This document shows, in pieces, positions 7,904 to 17,164 of a DNA stretch of 64,000 bases; position 1 is the stretch's first letter, and the number at the start of each line of letters is the position of its first letter. The notes under the pieces are model-generated. The model had not been told where the DNA came from, searched no databases, and was given only the letters and a program-made list of their open reading frames with translations. This DNA comes from G016756615 sp035556195 (lineage in GTDB: Bacteria; Pseudomonadota; Alphaproteobacteria; Rhizobiales; Rhizobiaceae). Made by a program: the position numbers and the translations under genes. The stretch spans positions 62,001-126,000 of the forward strand of contig DATMFK010000060.1 in NCBI GenBank assembly GCA_035556195.1, given 5' to 3'.

Positions 7904-10900
7904 CTAGAACTGGACGTTGAAGTTGGCCTTCACTGTCTGGTCCTGGGCGCCGGAAGCAAACTGGCCGGTATAGGAGACGCCAAGCTTGGCATCGCGAGCG
8001 AGCGCGAAATCAATGCCCGTCTCGATAAGAGCAGCATCCCTGCCGATAAGCACGCCAGCGACATCGAAAACATCCCCGCCTGCGAAGGCGTGGACGGCCG
8101 TCGGCGTGAGATCTCCGAAGGCATGACGCCATCCCACCATGCCCCGCGCAAAGGCATCGACTGCGCCGATTCTGAAGCTGTGCGAGGCGCGCAGGCCGAG
8201 CGTCGTGAATGTGGCGTCGGCCGTTTGGCTGTTGCTGACCAGTGCGGCAGAACCGCCCGTCTCAGTGAAGCCGCCTGTCCTGAGGCTGACATGTGCCAGA
8301 TTGGCGTAAGGCTCGAAAGTCGATGCCGCCGCGACATCGAAACGATAACCGAGCTCGCCGAAAGCCTGGAAGGTTCCCGAGTTGTACGAGCCGTCTAATT
8401 TTTCAGAGAAGCTCCCAACGGAAATCGAGCGGGTCGTATCGATGTCATGCCAGGAATAGGCCAGCCCCGAACGAAAGCCGACATTTCCCCACTCAGTGCC
8501 GCCGTAGAGGCCGACATGATAGTTGTCGCTGTCGGCGGACGAGGAACGGTCCGGCGCCGAGAAGTTAGAGTTGCTGTATCCCGCGATCAGGCCAACCCGC
8601 CAGTCCGCAACATAGACATCGCCGCCAACCAGAAGACCACCGGTTTCGCGGGAGAAACGGGCGGCGTTGCCATCGCTGTCCCAATGTCCCCATGCGCCGA
8701 ACCCTTGCGCCCAAAGGGCGAAGGCGCCGGTTGTGGCTGGGGCAAGTTCCACTCCCCCATCGTCAAAGGGCATAACGGGTAGGGCAGAACCGCTCTTGTC
8801 GGCGAAAGCGGCACGAATCCGGTTTGTGACCGCGTCGCGAACGTAGCTGCTATCGGAGAGGAGAGCTGTCTTGATGGAGGCATGCAGTTCGCCCGATAGC
8901 TGGTCGAAGGCTCGAACTACGCTCTCCTGGTCTCCCGCGCCCGCGATCGCATCGTAGACGGCGTTGCCCGCGCCCAGGCGTTCCGCGCTTCTTGCCGTGG
9001 CGCACTGATTGCGAGTTCGCGCGACGTCACAGAAGGCGACGGTGTTCCGGCTGACATCGAGATAGACATTGTCCGCGTCGTAGTCGAGGCCGAGCGTGAG
9101 GAACGGACTAGTATAGTTCAACGTCGCATAGGTGCCGTCCAATCCGCCATCCGCCGACAGGATCGTGTAGCGTACGCTGCCCCCATAGCTGCCACTGAGA
9201 TTTCCTACCTCGACCGTTCCACCTTCGATCGTCGCTGTCCCGGAGACATCGATGAGGTCGCTCTGGCCTTCAGGGTTCACTTCCAAACGATAGGTTGAGT
9301 CAGCAGCTTGGGTGAAATCGCCGTTCACTGTCAGGGTACCGACCGAATTGCCCGGCGAGATCGTTGCACCCGAGGCGACATAGGTCGTCCCGACAGTGCC
9401 AGTGCCTCCAAGCAACGTGCCGGCTCCGATCGAAAGCGATCCGCCCAGCTTGCCATCGACAACGAGCCCCCCGCTCGTCACCGTCGTCTCGCCTTGGAAA
9501 GCCGAGCTGTCCTCCGTCAGGCGAAGGAAATTGTCGTCGCCGACGGCCACTTGGAAGGCACCGGATCCCGAAACGACGCCACGATAAGCACCGCTGCCAT
9601 TCTGCTCGAACCGCAGCAAGCCATCGGCGCCAATCGCCACATTTCCTCCGAACAGGTCCGTCCTCGAAACGAGGCCTCCTTCGTCGATAGCCCAGTCGAG
9701 CGCGCTGCGCGTGGCGAGGGTCAGCGTTCCGCCGCCTGTCTTGGCCATCGTTCCGCGTCCTGAGATCTCGCCTTCGAAGATCGCATCGGCGTCCTGGTCG
9801 AAGATCACGTGGCCATTATTCGCGATGTTGTTCCTGATGCTGGATGCGCTGCCGACGAGCGTGCCGGATCTTACGATGGTATCACCGCGGTAGCTGTTGT
9901 GGCCTGTCAGAACGAGAGTCCCGAGATCGTCCTTGACCAAAGCACCGTCGCCCCGCAACTCCGAAGCGATCGTGGCGGTGTAATCAGCGCCCGCCCGAGA
10001 TCCATCGCCGACGCGGATTGTCGTCTGCCTGTCGGCGAGATTTATCGCGTCGCCCCCTACGCGATAGCCGTCGACGGCGAACTGCATTCCGGTGACGGAG
10101 ATGTCGCCATCGGCGCCACTTACCGTCACAACTCCAGCATCGCCCTGGAAAACCGCGAAGCGGCCGCCCCAACCGTCGTTGACGTCGCCATTCGTGCGCG
10201 TCCAGTTGGTCGAACCCAGTCTCCAGACACCGTGCCCTCCGGCGATCGAACCGTCCGCGGTGGTATTGGAACCATCCCAGAACTGGATGTTGGGTTGCGG
10301 ACCCGGGCCGGGTCCAGGGCCCGGATCGCCGACGACAATGTTGACCTGCTTGTCGATTGCGGTTTGGATTTCGACGTCGTCGAGATCGAACCCGCTGTCT
10401 TCGGGTAGTCCTACGACTTCCAGGCCGTTGTCGGTCAGTTCGCCACCGTAGTTGAACAGGCGGTAGATCCCTTCGCCGAATGCAGTTCCTACATCGTCAT
10501 CGATCGTGAGACGGCCATCCAGAACAAGGTCGCCCTGGACGTCGAAGAACGCGCGACCGCTCGGCGCGTCGACAAGAACGTGGATGTCCGAAGCATCGCT
10601 GAGAGTGAGGCTCTGCATGGTGAGCGTGCGGTCATAGTGCCCAAGCAGCCGTCCGCCATCTGCAATCTCGACATGGCCGTCAATTTGCCCGGAGCCGGTG
10701 ACGGTCCCTCCGAATTCGGCTGTCACGGTGTTGTTGTATCGGCCGTCGAACGACAGTGCGCCCTCGCGCACGATTGCTCGCGGCTGGGTATATTGGTGGT
10801 CGGCGGCAATGCTGATTGTCCCACGACCCATTTTGGTCATGGTTAGCCCTGGATTTCCATCGAACTGACCGCTCAACGTGCTGAAATCGTTGTTCTCCAG

Positions 10901-12316
10901 GATCACATGGGAGCCGAACAGCATGAAGTTGGAAAGATTGACCGCGTTTCCAAGCTCGAGCACGTTGCGGCCCTGGGATGGTTGAACGAACTCGACAGTA
11001 CCGGTGCCGAACGCCTGTGAAGCCCCGGCCACGACCCGCCCGCCTCGAATTTCAGTTTTGCCCGTGTAAGTGTTGTTGCGGAGCAATTCGAGCGTGCCGG
11101 TGCCCTCCTTGCGGAGTTGAACGGCGTTCGCATCTCCGGAAATGACGCCGCCGATGAATGAATCGCCATCGAGCCCACCCAGTATCAGGGAGGCATTCTC
11201 GTCGATGACGATATTGCCGCGGGCGTCCACGCGATCGATCGCCTCGGTTTGCGCAACACGCAGGGTCCCGAACGAGCCAACGGTCAACTGAGAATCGTCG
11301 GCAATCGCGCCATGCACGCTGTCGAGGACGAGCGTGCCATACTGAACTGCGGTGTCACCCGTATATGAGTTCTGGCCAGTCAGGGTGATTGTGCCGTTGC
11401 CGTACTTTATGAGGGGACCGGAGCCGGAAATGGCTCCACTCAGCGTCGCTGATCTATCCGTCTCGACGTTCAGAAATGCGCCCGCCGAGCCGGATATGAC
11501 GAGATCGTTCGCGACGGCGATCTGTTCGTCAGCCAGCTGAAACTCAATCGCGGATGACGATGGGCCGCTTGAGGTGAATTCGATGGCGCCGGTGCCAAGC
11601 GAGCTGGCGTGGCGCATCAAGATTGTTCCGTATGCAATCTCGGTGCCACCGGAAAAGTCGTTGAGCCCGTCGGTTCGAAGGGCCCCGCTGCCTTGCTTCC
11701 GCAGCCTCAGCGTTCCCGCTCCATCACGCAGAACTCCGAATGCCTCCCCGTTGGTGATGCCAACTGTCACGGTGGTATCCGCGACACTGTTGGTGAGTGT
11801 TCCGGATCGTCCGTCTAATCTGTAGAAGTCCTGATCCACTCCAGCGAGATCGAGCATTCCGCCGGCGAGTTCCATCCAGGTGGCCTGGCGGCTGAAATAT
11901 TCCCGTCCCACCTCATTGCCGAATTGGAATTTCGCGCCCGTAGTCAAGCGAATGCCACCCGCGACGGAGGTGCCCGTGCCCGAATATGTGATGCTCTCCG
12001 GTGAGAAAATGATGGTCCCATTTAGATCGGCCGGCACGAGGCCGACCTGCAGAGTTCCCTGCCCGCCATACGTCAGGTTCCCCGCATAGATTGCAGTCGC
12101 TCCCAGACCCGCTCCCATGCCGCGGGCGCTTCCAGCCGGGATCTCGATATCATCGTAGTAGGTGCCGCTTTCCTCATAGATAATGGCCTGTCCACTTGCC
12201 GAACTCAGCGGCAACGATGCGCTCACAAGCGCGGTCGCGCAGAGCAGTCTGCTCCTGCGCAAAGCGAAGAAGGATCGTGTTGCGTTGCGGTTTATGGCAA
12301 CCATGATGCTACTCAT
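7904..12316 (-). CDS. Autotransporter adhesin-like protein (type V secretion)
   Basis: About 1470 residues from the ATG at 12314-12316; a TTG 21 bp upstream and an ATG at 12302-12304 are alternative starts. The N-terminus has an extended signal region (RNATRSFFALRRSRLLCA, cleavage after ASGQA). The passenger to about residue 1190 is beta-helical with repeated autotransporter-associated strands such as GNGTITLTGQNSYTGDT, GTGTLELLRNNTYTGKT and DLGTLVLTGHNSYRGDT, split by a Pro-Gly linker (DPGPGPGPGPQP). The last roughly 280 residues form the outer-membrane barrel (FALWAQGFGAWGHWDSDGN onward) and end in NFNVQF, with the terminal Phe required by the BAM machinery. The passenger probably mediates surface adhesion or aggregation; no protease or lipase motif is seen. 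The binding target is unknown. Confidence 0.9.
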   Translation of the reverse strand: MSSIMVAINRNATRSFFALRRSRLLCATALVSASLPLSSASGQAIIYEESGTYYDDIEIPAGSARGMGAGLGATAIYAGNLTYGGQGTLQVGLVPADLNGTIIFSPESITYSGTGTSVAGGIRLTTGAKFQFGNEVGREYFSRQATWMELAGGMLDLAGVDQDFYRLDGRSGTLTNSVADTTVTVGITNGEAFGVLRDGAGTLRLRKQGSGALRTDGLNDFSGGTEIAYGTILMRHASSLGTGAIEFTSSGPSSSAIEFQLADEQIAVANDLVISGSAGAFLNVETDRSATLSGAISGSGPLIKYGNGTITLTGQNSYTGDTAVQYGTLVLDSVHGAIADDSQLTVGSFGTLRVAQTEAIDRVDARGNIVIDENASLILGGLDGDSFIGGVISGDANAVQLRKEGTGTLELLRNNTYTGKTEIRGGRVVAGASQAFGTGTVEFVQPSQGRNVLELGNAVNLSNFMLFGSHVILENNDFSTLSGQFDGNPGLTMTKMGRGTISIAADHQYTQPRAIVREGALSFDGRYNNTVTAEFGGTVTGSGQIDGHVEIADGGRLLGHYDRTLTMQSLTLSDASDIHVLVDAPSGRAFFDVQGDLVLDGRLTIDDDVGTAFGEGIYRLFNYGGELTDNGLEVVGLPEDSGFDLDDVEIQTAIDKQVNIVVGDPGPGPGPGPQPNIQFWDGSNTTADGSIAGGHGVWRLGSTNWTRTNGDVNDGWGGRFAVFQGDAGVVTVSGADGDISVTGMQFAVDGYRVGGDAINLADRQTTIRVGDGSRAGADYTATIASELRGDGALVKDDLGTLVLTGHNSYRGDTIVRSGTLVGSASSIRNNIANNGHVIFDQDADAIFEGEISGRGTMAKTGGGTLTLATRSALDWAIDEGGLVSRTDLFGGNVAIGADGLLRFEQNGSGAYRGVVSGSGAFQVAVGDDNFLRLTEDSSAFQGETTVTSGGLVVDGKLGGSLSIGAGTLLGGTGTVGTTYVASGATISPGNSVGTLTVNGDFTQAADSTYRLEVNPEGQSDLIDVSGTATIEGGTVEVGNLSGSYGGSVRYTILSADGGLDGTYATLNYTSPFLTLGLDYDADNVYLDVSRNTVAFCDVARTRNQCATARSAERLGAGNAVYDAIAGAGDQESVVRAFDQLSGELHASIKTALLSDSSYVRDAVTNRIRAAFADKSGSALPVMPFDDGGVELAPATTGAFALWAQGFGAWGHWDSDGNAARFSRETGGLLVGGDVYVADWRVGLIAGYSNSNFSAPDRSSSADSDNYHVGLYGGTEWGNVGFRSGLAYSWHDIDTTRSISVGSFSEKLDGSYNSGTFQAFGELGYRFDVAAASTFEPYANLAHVSLRTGGFTETGGSAALVSNSQTADATFTTLGLRASHSFRIGAVDAFARGMVGWRHAFGDLTPTAVHAFAGGDVFDVAGVLIGRDAALIETGIDFALARDAKLGVSYTGQFASGAQDQTVKANFNVQF

Positions 12317-12483
12317 TGTTTTGAAATGATCAGGCAAGGCCGACGAGCGCGCTCGGGCGAGCCGCGGACGACTTGCGGAGCGAAAACTTGCCGAGGCAGG
12401 AAGAACGCCTGTTCCTGGTAACTTCCCGAGGCGGAATTCCCCCGCCAGGGCGGATCTTGTGTTTGGACATGCTTGGAAAGTCT

Positions 12484-12502
12484 CCGTTCAAATTTTGAAC
12501 GG
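12484..12502. promoter_or_regulatory. Perfect palindrome upstream of autotransporter
   Basis: CCGTTCAAATTTTGAACGG is a perfect 9-1-9 palindrome about 168 bp upstream of the autotransporter ATG. Its half-site GTTCAAA recurs inside the repeated element before the molybdopterin-fold/kinase unit at 13666-13683. It is probably an operator; which protein binds it is unknown. Confidence 0.5.
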
Positions 12503-12585
12503 CCTACCAGCGCCGCATCCGGATCGCCCCGTACGAACGGAGGGGAGGGACGAGAAATTCTACCGTTGCGTGTGGCGACGGAGTC

Positions 12586-12619
12586 AAAAAAGACGGCGAT
12601 AGCATCGAGCTACCGCCGT
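12586..12619 (-). terminator. Intrinsic terminator of the 13553-12679 gene pair
   Basis: Read leftward, stem ACGGCG-G-TAGC pairs with GCTA-T-CGCCGT (one G/T-position mismatch, loop TCGAT), immediately followed by six Ts. It lies 60 bp past the stop of the gene ending at 12679 and is the clearest Rho-independent terminator in the window. Confidence 0.85.
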
Positions 12620-12678
12620 ATGAGCTGGCCCCTCACAGCTCGTTGTCCGAGCTCTTGTTATCGTTGGGGAGGAAAGCT

Positions 12679-13221
12679 TCAGCCCTGTCCCTGCAGCGCG
12701 ATCTTCCTCAAGCGTTCGGCATAGGGAATGATGACGGCCTTATACTTGGCCCCTCGGTTGCGGATAGCGTCGAATTTTCCTCTTTCGGCGCGCAGCCCTT
12801 CAGCTGCGGTCTGCTTTTGCTCTGGCGTCATGCGCGCGATTTCTGCGATCTTGTCTATGAAGTCTTCCATCATCTGCTCGAACTCAGCGTCCGGGATGGA
12901 CGCTATGAAGCCGGTCATCGTCTGGTCGAACGCTTCCTTCCAGGAGGCGCGGGTAAATCCCGCGGCTGGTATGAGCTGGGACGACTCGTCATCGATCTCA
13001 AACCACTGTTCCGCAGCCTCATCGTCGTAGTAGACCGTATCGCCGGTTTCCGACGCGAGCTTCTCCAGCACGGTTACGACTGCCTGCACCTCGCGCGCAT
13101 CCAGCGCCATCGCGGGTTCGGCGGAGAAACAATAGATCAGCGATGAAAGCACCGTGCCGGTCAACGAAATCCGGCTACTGAGACGGCGAGGGGCCGATCC
13201 AGATCTTCTGTTCAGTAGCAT
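12679..13221 (-). CDS. Exported protein of unknown function
   Basis: I do not recognise a family. The 180-residue product has a basic start and hydrophobic stretch (about 19-40, cleavage near AMALDA), so it is probably exported. The mature part is mostly helical and acidic, with segments such as AVVTVLEKLASETGDTVYYD, EFEQMMEDFIDKIAEIA and a basic C-terminal helix. Its ATG overlaps the last 10 bp of the lipoprotein gene upstream, implying translational coupling, and a clear terminator follows 60 bp downstream, so the two genes form a closed two-gene operon. The pairing suggests the two products act together at the envelope. Confidence 0.7.
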   Translation of the reverse strand: MLLNRRSGSAPRRLSSRISLTGTVLSSLIYCFSAEPAMALDAREVQAVVTVLEKLASETGDTVYYDDEAAEQWFEIDDESSQLIPAAGFTRASWKEAFDQTMTGFIASIPDAEFEQMMEDFIDKIAEIARMTPEQKQTAAEGLRAERGKFDAIRNRGAKYKAVIIPYAERLRKIALQGQG

Positions 13222-13553
13222 TCCCGCATGACTCCTGCGCGCGCCTTGGCCGACTGATTGCTGGCGACCATGTTGCCGGCCGTCGATGCAACCTGGCTGG
13301 CGACCATTCCGCCGCGACCGCCGAATCCACCGAAGCTCCCAACCATGCCGAGCGCGCCGCCCAGCATGGCTGCGTTCGTCTGGGCCTGAACCGCTTCATC
13401 ACAGGCGTCCTTCTTCTCGGCCGCTCTTTTCGGTGTTCCGGCTTTGGCTATGACGGATTTCCCGTTATCCGCCGCAGCTGTTTCCGGCCCCGATGCGGTT
13501 TGGCTGCAGCCCGCGACGGCAAGGCAAACCGCTCCTAGAATCGCAAGTTTCAT
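13212..13553 (-). CDS. Small glycine-rich lipoprotein, unknown function
   Basis: 113 residues. MKLAILGAVCLAVAGCSQ is a typical lipoprotein signal with lipobox VAGC. The mature part has a Lys/Ala-rich linker, then a glycine-rich stretch (MLGGALGMVGSFGGFGGRGG) that resembles glycine-zipper outer-membrane lipoproteins, and ends in MRECY. The gene is first in a two-gene operon with the exported protein that overlaps it. Function unknown. The region upstream (13554-13753) is shared with the rightward molybdopterin-fold gene. Confidence 0.72.
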   Translation of the reverse strand: MKLAILGAVCLAVAGCSQTASGPETAAADNGKSVIAKAGTPKRAAEKKDACDEAVQAQTNAAMLGGALGMVGSFGGFGGRGGMVASQVASTAGNMVASNQSAKARAGVMRECY

Positions 13554-13665
13554 GAACTCTTCCTGATAGCTGCGCGGATGCCTGGCTCACATGCTCGTAG
13601 AACACGCCAAGCTGTGTCGCGAAATTGAATGCAGGGGGGCAATAGAAGATGGAAACGTCCGGCAC

Positions 13666-13683
13666 CCCCTCTGTTCAAAGGGG
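13666..13683. promoter_or_regulatory. Repeated palindromic element, copy 1
   Basis: CCCCTCTGTTCAAAGGGG lies about 70 bp before the start at 13754. It is the core of a longer stem: 13659-13690 can pair over 12 bp. A copy differing at three positions lies at 17165-17182, about 79 bp before the lipoprotein gene at 17262. The shared distance to a start codon suggests a promoter-linked operator; the response regulator encoded between the copies is the natural candidate to bind it. Confidence 0.55.
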
Positions 13684-13753
13684 GTGTCGGAAAAAATCGG
13701 CTTTTACATCGCCGGAATCTTCAAGGATCGCTGACGCGAGAGGAATTCCGTCA

Positions 13754-14290
13754 ATGAAGCCCATTGGCATCCGCCGAATTTCTGAATGGTCTCCGCTGCT
13801 GATGCTGGTCGCGGTGTCCGCTTTTCTCAGTTCCCAGAGTGCCGTGGCGAGAGAGCTCGCTCGTCCGACGGGCACAGTGCTGCTTACCGTCACCGGCAAT
13901 GTCGATAAAACGAACCAGGATGGGGCAGCTCTTTTCGACAGGGAAATGCTCGCGGCATTTCCTTTGCATCGCATTGTGACGACTACGCCATGGACGGACG
14001 GGATCAAACAGTTCGAAGGAATTCTGCTGCGCGACCTGTTGCGGGAGGTCGGTGCCAAGGGACATTCACTGCACGCCAGTGCCTTGAATGACTATCGGAT
14101 CGAGATCCCGGTCTCCGATGCCGAACAATTCGGAGTGCTGATCGCCATTCGAATGGACGGGCAGCCTTTGCATAGACGTGACAAAGGCCCGCTTTGGATC
14201 GTCTATCCGCGAGACAGTATTCCAACTCTCCAGGATGAGCGGTATGACTCGCGATGGGTGTGGCAACTTCATAAAATCGAGGTTCGATGA
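13754..14290 (+). CDS. Exported molybdopterin-binding-fold protein lacking the ligand cysteine
   Basis: ATG at 13754 is chosen because it begins a signal peptide (hydrophobic MLVAVSAFLSSQSAVA region) in a 178-residue product; an in-frame ATG at 13649 would precede it by 35 unlikely residues. The mature part resembles the oxidoreductase molybdopterin-binding (SUOX-like) domain: VLLTVTGNVDKTN, FEGILLRDLLREVG, YRIEIPVSDAEQFGVLIA and GPLWIVYPRD. No cysteine is present after the signal peptide, so the thiolate that normally binds molybdenum is missing and catalysis is unlikely. Its stop overlaps the histidine kinase start (ATGA). It may act as the periplasmic sensing partner of that kinase. Confidence 0.75.
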   Translation: MKPIGIRRISEWSPLLMLVAVSAFLSSQSAVARELARPTGTVLLTVTGNVDKTNQDGAALFDREMLAAFPLHRIVTTTPWTDGIKQFEGILLRDLLREVGAKGHSLHASALNDYRIEIPVSDAEQFGVLIAIRMDGQPLHRRDKGPLWIVYPRDSIPTLQDERYDSRWVWQLHKIEVR

Positions 14291-16068
14291 GCGTCGCGGC
14301 GAAAAGGCGAGCGATATCCGGTTTTACTCTGGCGGCCGTGACCGCATGTGCGGTGCTCTTGGCGTTTGCTTTGCACAGGCTGGTCGCCGCGGAAAAAGAC
14401 TTGTCGAGTGCCTTTGGAGAGGACCTTCTGTGGGCAGTTTCCCAGGTCCATTATGAGGCGCATCGCCTCGCGCTTGAGTCCGAAGCCTGGAACCGGAGCG
14501 GCAGAACGCCTGAGGATGCCGAACGGCTGCTGCTGCAGCTCGATCTGATGTACAGCCGTCTTGCCGTTCTGTCGGAGGGTTCGCTCGGCGGCCGGTTTGC
14601 AAGAATTGCTGGAAGTGAACTCGGTGAGACGACTTCGTCACACCTGAAGGCTTTCGAAAGCGAACTGCGGGGGGCGATTGCTGCGCGCACTCCCATTCCG
14701 CCATCGTCACTGGCCGATCTGCTTATGGATGCATCCAAATTCAGGTCCACCGCCAATGAGGTCATGATAGCGGAACGCCACAGTCTTGCTTCTCAGCGAG
14801 ATCAGTACGGAAGGGTACTTCTGGAGGCCATCGTTGCCGTCGCTCTCATCGTCGGATTCGGAATTTTCATCGTGGTCCGTCTCGTGGCAAGTCTGCGGTC
14901 GGCGGCCCTCGCGGAAGACGCGCTGAGGCGTGACCGCGACTTTTCGCGGCTTCTGCTGGAAGCAAGTGGAGACGGCGTACTGGCCATTGATGCCGAATTC
15001 CGGTGTACGCACTGGAATACGGCATTGGGCAAGATGTTTCCGGTGCCGGGAGGATCGGAGGTCGTGGGCCGCTTGCTTCAGGAGGCCTACCGGCTGTCTG
15101 ACGATCACCTGATCACGAACATGATGCGGAAGACGATGGCAGGGGAAAGCCTGCATATGCCCGCCCATCCCATTCCGACAGGCAATCGTTATGTGGAGAA
15201 GTTTACCTATCCCATCATGTCAGGCGACAAGGTGGTAGGAGCGATCTTGTTTATCCGCGACGTGACGGAAGCACATCTCGCACAGCTCGAGCTGGTCAAG
15301 CATCGAGACGAGCTTGAGTCTATCGTGGCAGAACGGACAAAAGATCTTGAGGAGTCCCTGAAACGAGAAACCGCGCTTCGGGAGCTCTACAAAGGCTTCG
15401 TATCGATGGTGTCGCACCAGTTCCGAACGCCTCTTTCCATTGTCGATGCAAGCGCACAAAGGATGATCCGCCGCGGCAGGTCCATGGAAGAGGATGAAAT
15501 TCGGGAGCGCGCCGGGAAAATTCGGGCCGCCGTGTTGCGACTGACCCGCCTCGTTTCAAGTACTCTGAATGCCGCGAAAGTGGATGCGGGGCAGATCGAC
15601 GTCAATGTGCGACGTTGTGATCTCAGCAAGCTCATAGTGGAGGCTTGCGAGCGACAGAGGGAAACGGTTCCGGATCGAGAGTTCCGCCTGGACCTTGATC
15701 AATTGACTGATTGGGTTTCGTGTGATCCGCTTCTGATCGATCAGGTTATCGCCAATCTTCTATCCAATGCGGTCAAGTATTCGGCGCGGCCGAAGCCCAT
15801 AGAAGTTTCGGCCGAAATGGATCGCCACTGGGTGCGCATCAGGGTCTGCGACCGTGGTGTCGGTATCCCGGACGACGAACGCTCAAGGCTTTTCGAGCGT
15901 TTTTTTCGCGCCAGCACGGCTGTCGGCGTTGAGGGGACTGGGATTGGACTGCATGTCGCGCGCACTATAGCCCGGATGCATGGCGGCGATGTAGAGGTCT
16001 TTCCGCGCGAGGGGGGTGGCTCATCCTTTGTCCTCAGCATTCCCAGGGAGCTAAGGGTGGCAGCATGA
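14287..16068 (+). CDS. Membrane-bound PAS-domain sensor histidine kinase
   Basis: 593 residues. A transmembrane helix (about 11-34) and a second one (about 174-196) bracket a periplasmic helical sensor region of about 140 residues. A PAS domain follows (about 220-335; SGDGVLAIDAEFRCTHWNTA), then a coiled-coil linker. The HisKA phospho-acceptor is in VSHQFRTPLSIVD (His near 376). The HATPase domain shows the N box IANLLSNAVKYS and G boxes DRGVGIPDDE and GTGIGLHVA, so all catalytic parts are present. It overlaps the gene before and the gene after by 4 bp each. It probably phosphorylates the response regulator encoded next, reporting on an envelope signal. Confidence 0.92.
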   Translation: MSVAAKRRAISGFTLAAVTACAVLLAFALHRLVAAEKDLSSAFGEDLLWAVSQVHYEAHRLALESEAWNRSGRTPEDAERLLLQLDLMYSRLAVLSEGSLGGRFARIAGSELGETTSSHLKAFESELRGAIAARTPIPPSSLADLLMDASKFRSTANEVMIAERHSLASQRDQYGRVLLEAIVAVALIVGFGIFIVVRLVASLRSAALAEDALRRDRDFSRLLLEASGDGVLAIDAEFRCTHWNTALGKMFPVPGGSEVVGRLLQEAYRLSDDHLITNMMRKTMAGESLHMPAHPIPTGNRYVEKFTYPIMSGDKVVGAILFIRDVTEAHLAQLELVKHRDELESIVAERTKDLEESLKRETALRELYKGFVSMVSHQFRTPLSIVDASAQRMIRRGRSMEEDEIRERAGKIRAAVLRLTRLVSSTLNAAKVDAGQIDVNVRRCDLSKLIVEACERQRETVPDREFRLDLDQLTDWVSCDPLLIDQVIANLLSNAVKYSARPKPIEVSAEMDRHWVRIRVCDRGVGIPDDERSRLFERFFRASTAVGVEGTGIGLHVARTIARMHGGDVEVFPREGGGSSFVLSIPRELRVAA

Positions 16069-17141
16069 TCGCTCAATCCAGCACGCCGCAAGCAGTGAGC
16101 GGTTCGAGGAAGACAGTGCTCTGTGTGGAGGACGAACCCGATCTTCGCTCCGACATTGCCGAGGAACTCGTCTCGGCAGGCTATCACGTCGTCGAGGCCA
16201 GCAACGGCCGAGAAGCGATGGCCAGACTGGAAACGCTTCGGCCGGATCTGATCTTGTGCGACATAACCATGCCCGAACTTGGCGGCTATGAGCTGATGGC
16301 AAAGGTGAGGGCTGATAGACCTGATCTTGCCGAGGTGCCGTTCATCTTCCTTACGGCCCTGGCGGATCGGGCTGAAGTGCTGAATGGAAAAAACGCCGGT
16401 GCGGACGATTATCTGATCAAACCCGTCGATTTCGACGACCTTTTGGCGACCATCAAATCGAGACTTCGCCTTGTGGATCGAGTCCGCCAATCACTGATAG
16501 ACGGCATCCAGGCCCAACAACAGCGAATGATCGAACAAGCCGTCCTGGACGGTGAAGTCACGCTGGCCGCACTCGCGGCTGCTTTGGATCGTCTCTCGAT
16601 CGGCATCTTCCTGCTCGAAGAGTCGGGCGATGTTCGCATGGCCAATGAAGCAGGTCGCAAATTGGCGGACAGCGCGGATGGGCTCTCACTGACATCCGCG
16701 GGCCTTCTCGGACGATCGGCTAAATCATCGCAGTCCATCAGGACCGCGCTTGGCGACGTTCTGCGTGAAATTGGCAATACTCAAACGCTTGCGCTCGAGA
16801 GGGACAGTGGCCACCCCCTGATATTGCAATTGTCCTCACTCAGTTTGCCCGGGAGCAATTCAAGATTCGCCGTTGCCCTCGTGGTCGACCCGGACAAGCA
16901 GGCCGACATATCCCCGAAGGTGTTGGCGTCGCTGTTTGGCTGCACAGCCGCTGAGGCCAGGCTTGCCGCCGCCTTGGTCGCGGGGAAAAGGCTCGAAGAA
17001 ATCGGGGAAGAGTTCGGCGTCAAGCAGACGACAATCACCTTCCATCTCCAGAACCTGTTCCAAAAGACACATACCCATAGACAAGCCGATCTGGTCGCAC
17101 TGCTGATCCGAGCAACTGTTCCGCTTTCGCTGCAGGGATGA
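16065..17141 (+). CDS. Response regulator with receiver and LuxR-like HTH output
   Basis: 358 residues. The N-terminal receiver domain (about 16-130) has the acidic pair in CVEDEPDL, the phospho-acceptor Asp in LILCDITMPE and the conserved Lys in LIKPVDF. A middle region (about 165-270) resembles a divergent PAS-like segment (LSIGIFLLEESGDVRMANEA). The C-terminus (about 285-350) is a LuxR/GerE-type helix-turn-helix: GCTAAEARLAAALVAGK then LEEIGEEFGVKQTTITFHL. It overlaps the kinase stop by 4 bp and is the kinase's likely partner. Likely targets are genes preceded by the repeated element at 13666 and 17165, which would include its own operon; this is inference from position. Confidence 0.9.
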   Translation: MIAQSSTPQAVSGSRKTVLCVEDEPDLRSDIAEELVSAGYHVVEASNGREAMARLETLRPDLILCDITMPELGGYELMAKVRADRPDLAEVPFIFLTALADRAEVLNGKNAGADDYLIKPVDFDDLLATIKSRLRLVDRVRQSLIDGIQAQQQRMIEQAVLDGEVTLAALAAALDRLSIGIFLLEESGDVRMANEAGRKLADSADGLSLTSAGLLGRSAKSSQSIRTALGDVLREIGNTQTLALERDSGHPLILQLSSLSLPGSNSRFAVALVVDPDKQADISPKVLASLFGCTAAEARLAAALVAGKRLEEIGEEFGVKQTTITFHLQNLFQKTHTHRQADLVALLIRATVPLSLQG

Positions 17142-17164
17142 GGTCAATCCGAGTGAAGGCGGCG

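Larger units (their letters stand above)
12338..12678. other. Non-coding gap upstream of the autotransporter
   Basis: This stretch holds the presumed autotransporter promoter, a perfect palindrome at 12484-12502 and the intrinsic terminator of the opposite-side small-gene pair at 12586-12619. I see no gene in it. Confidence 0.6.
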
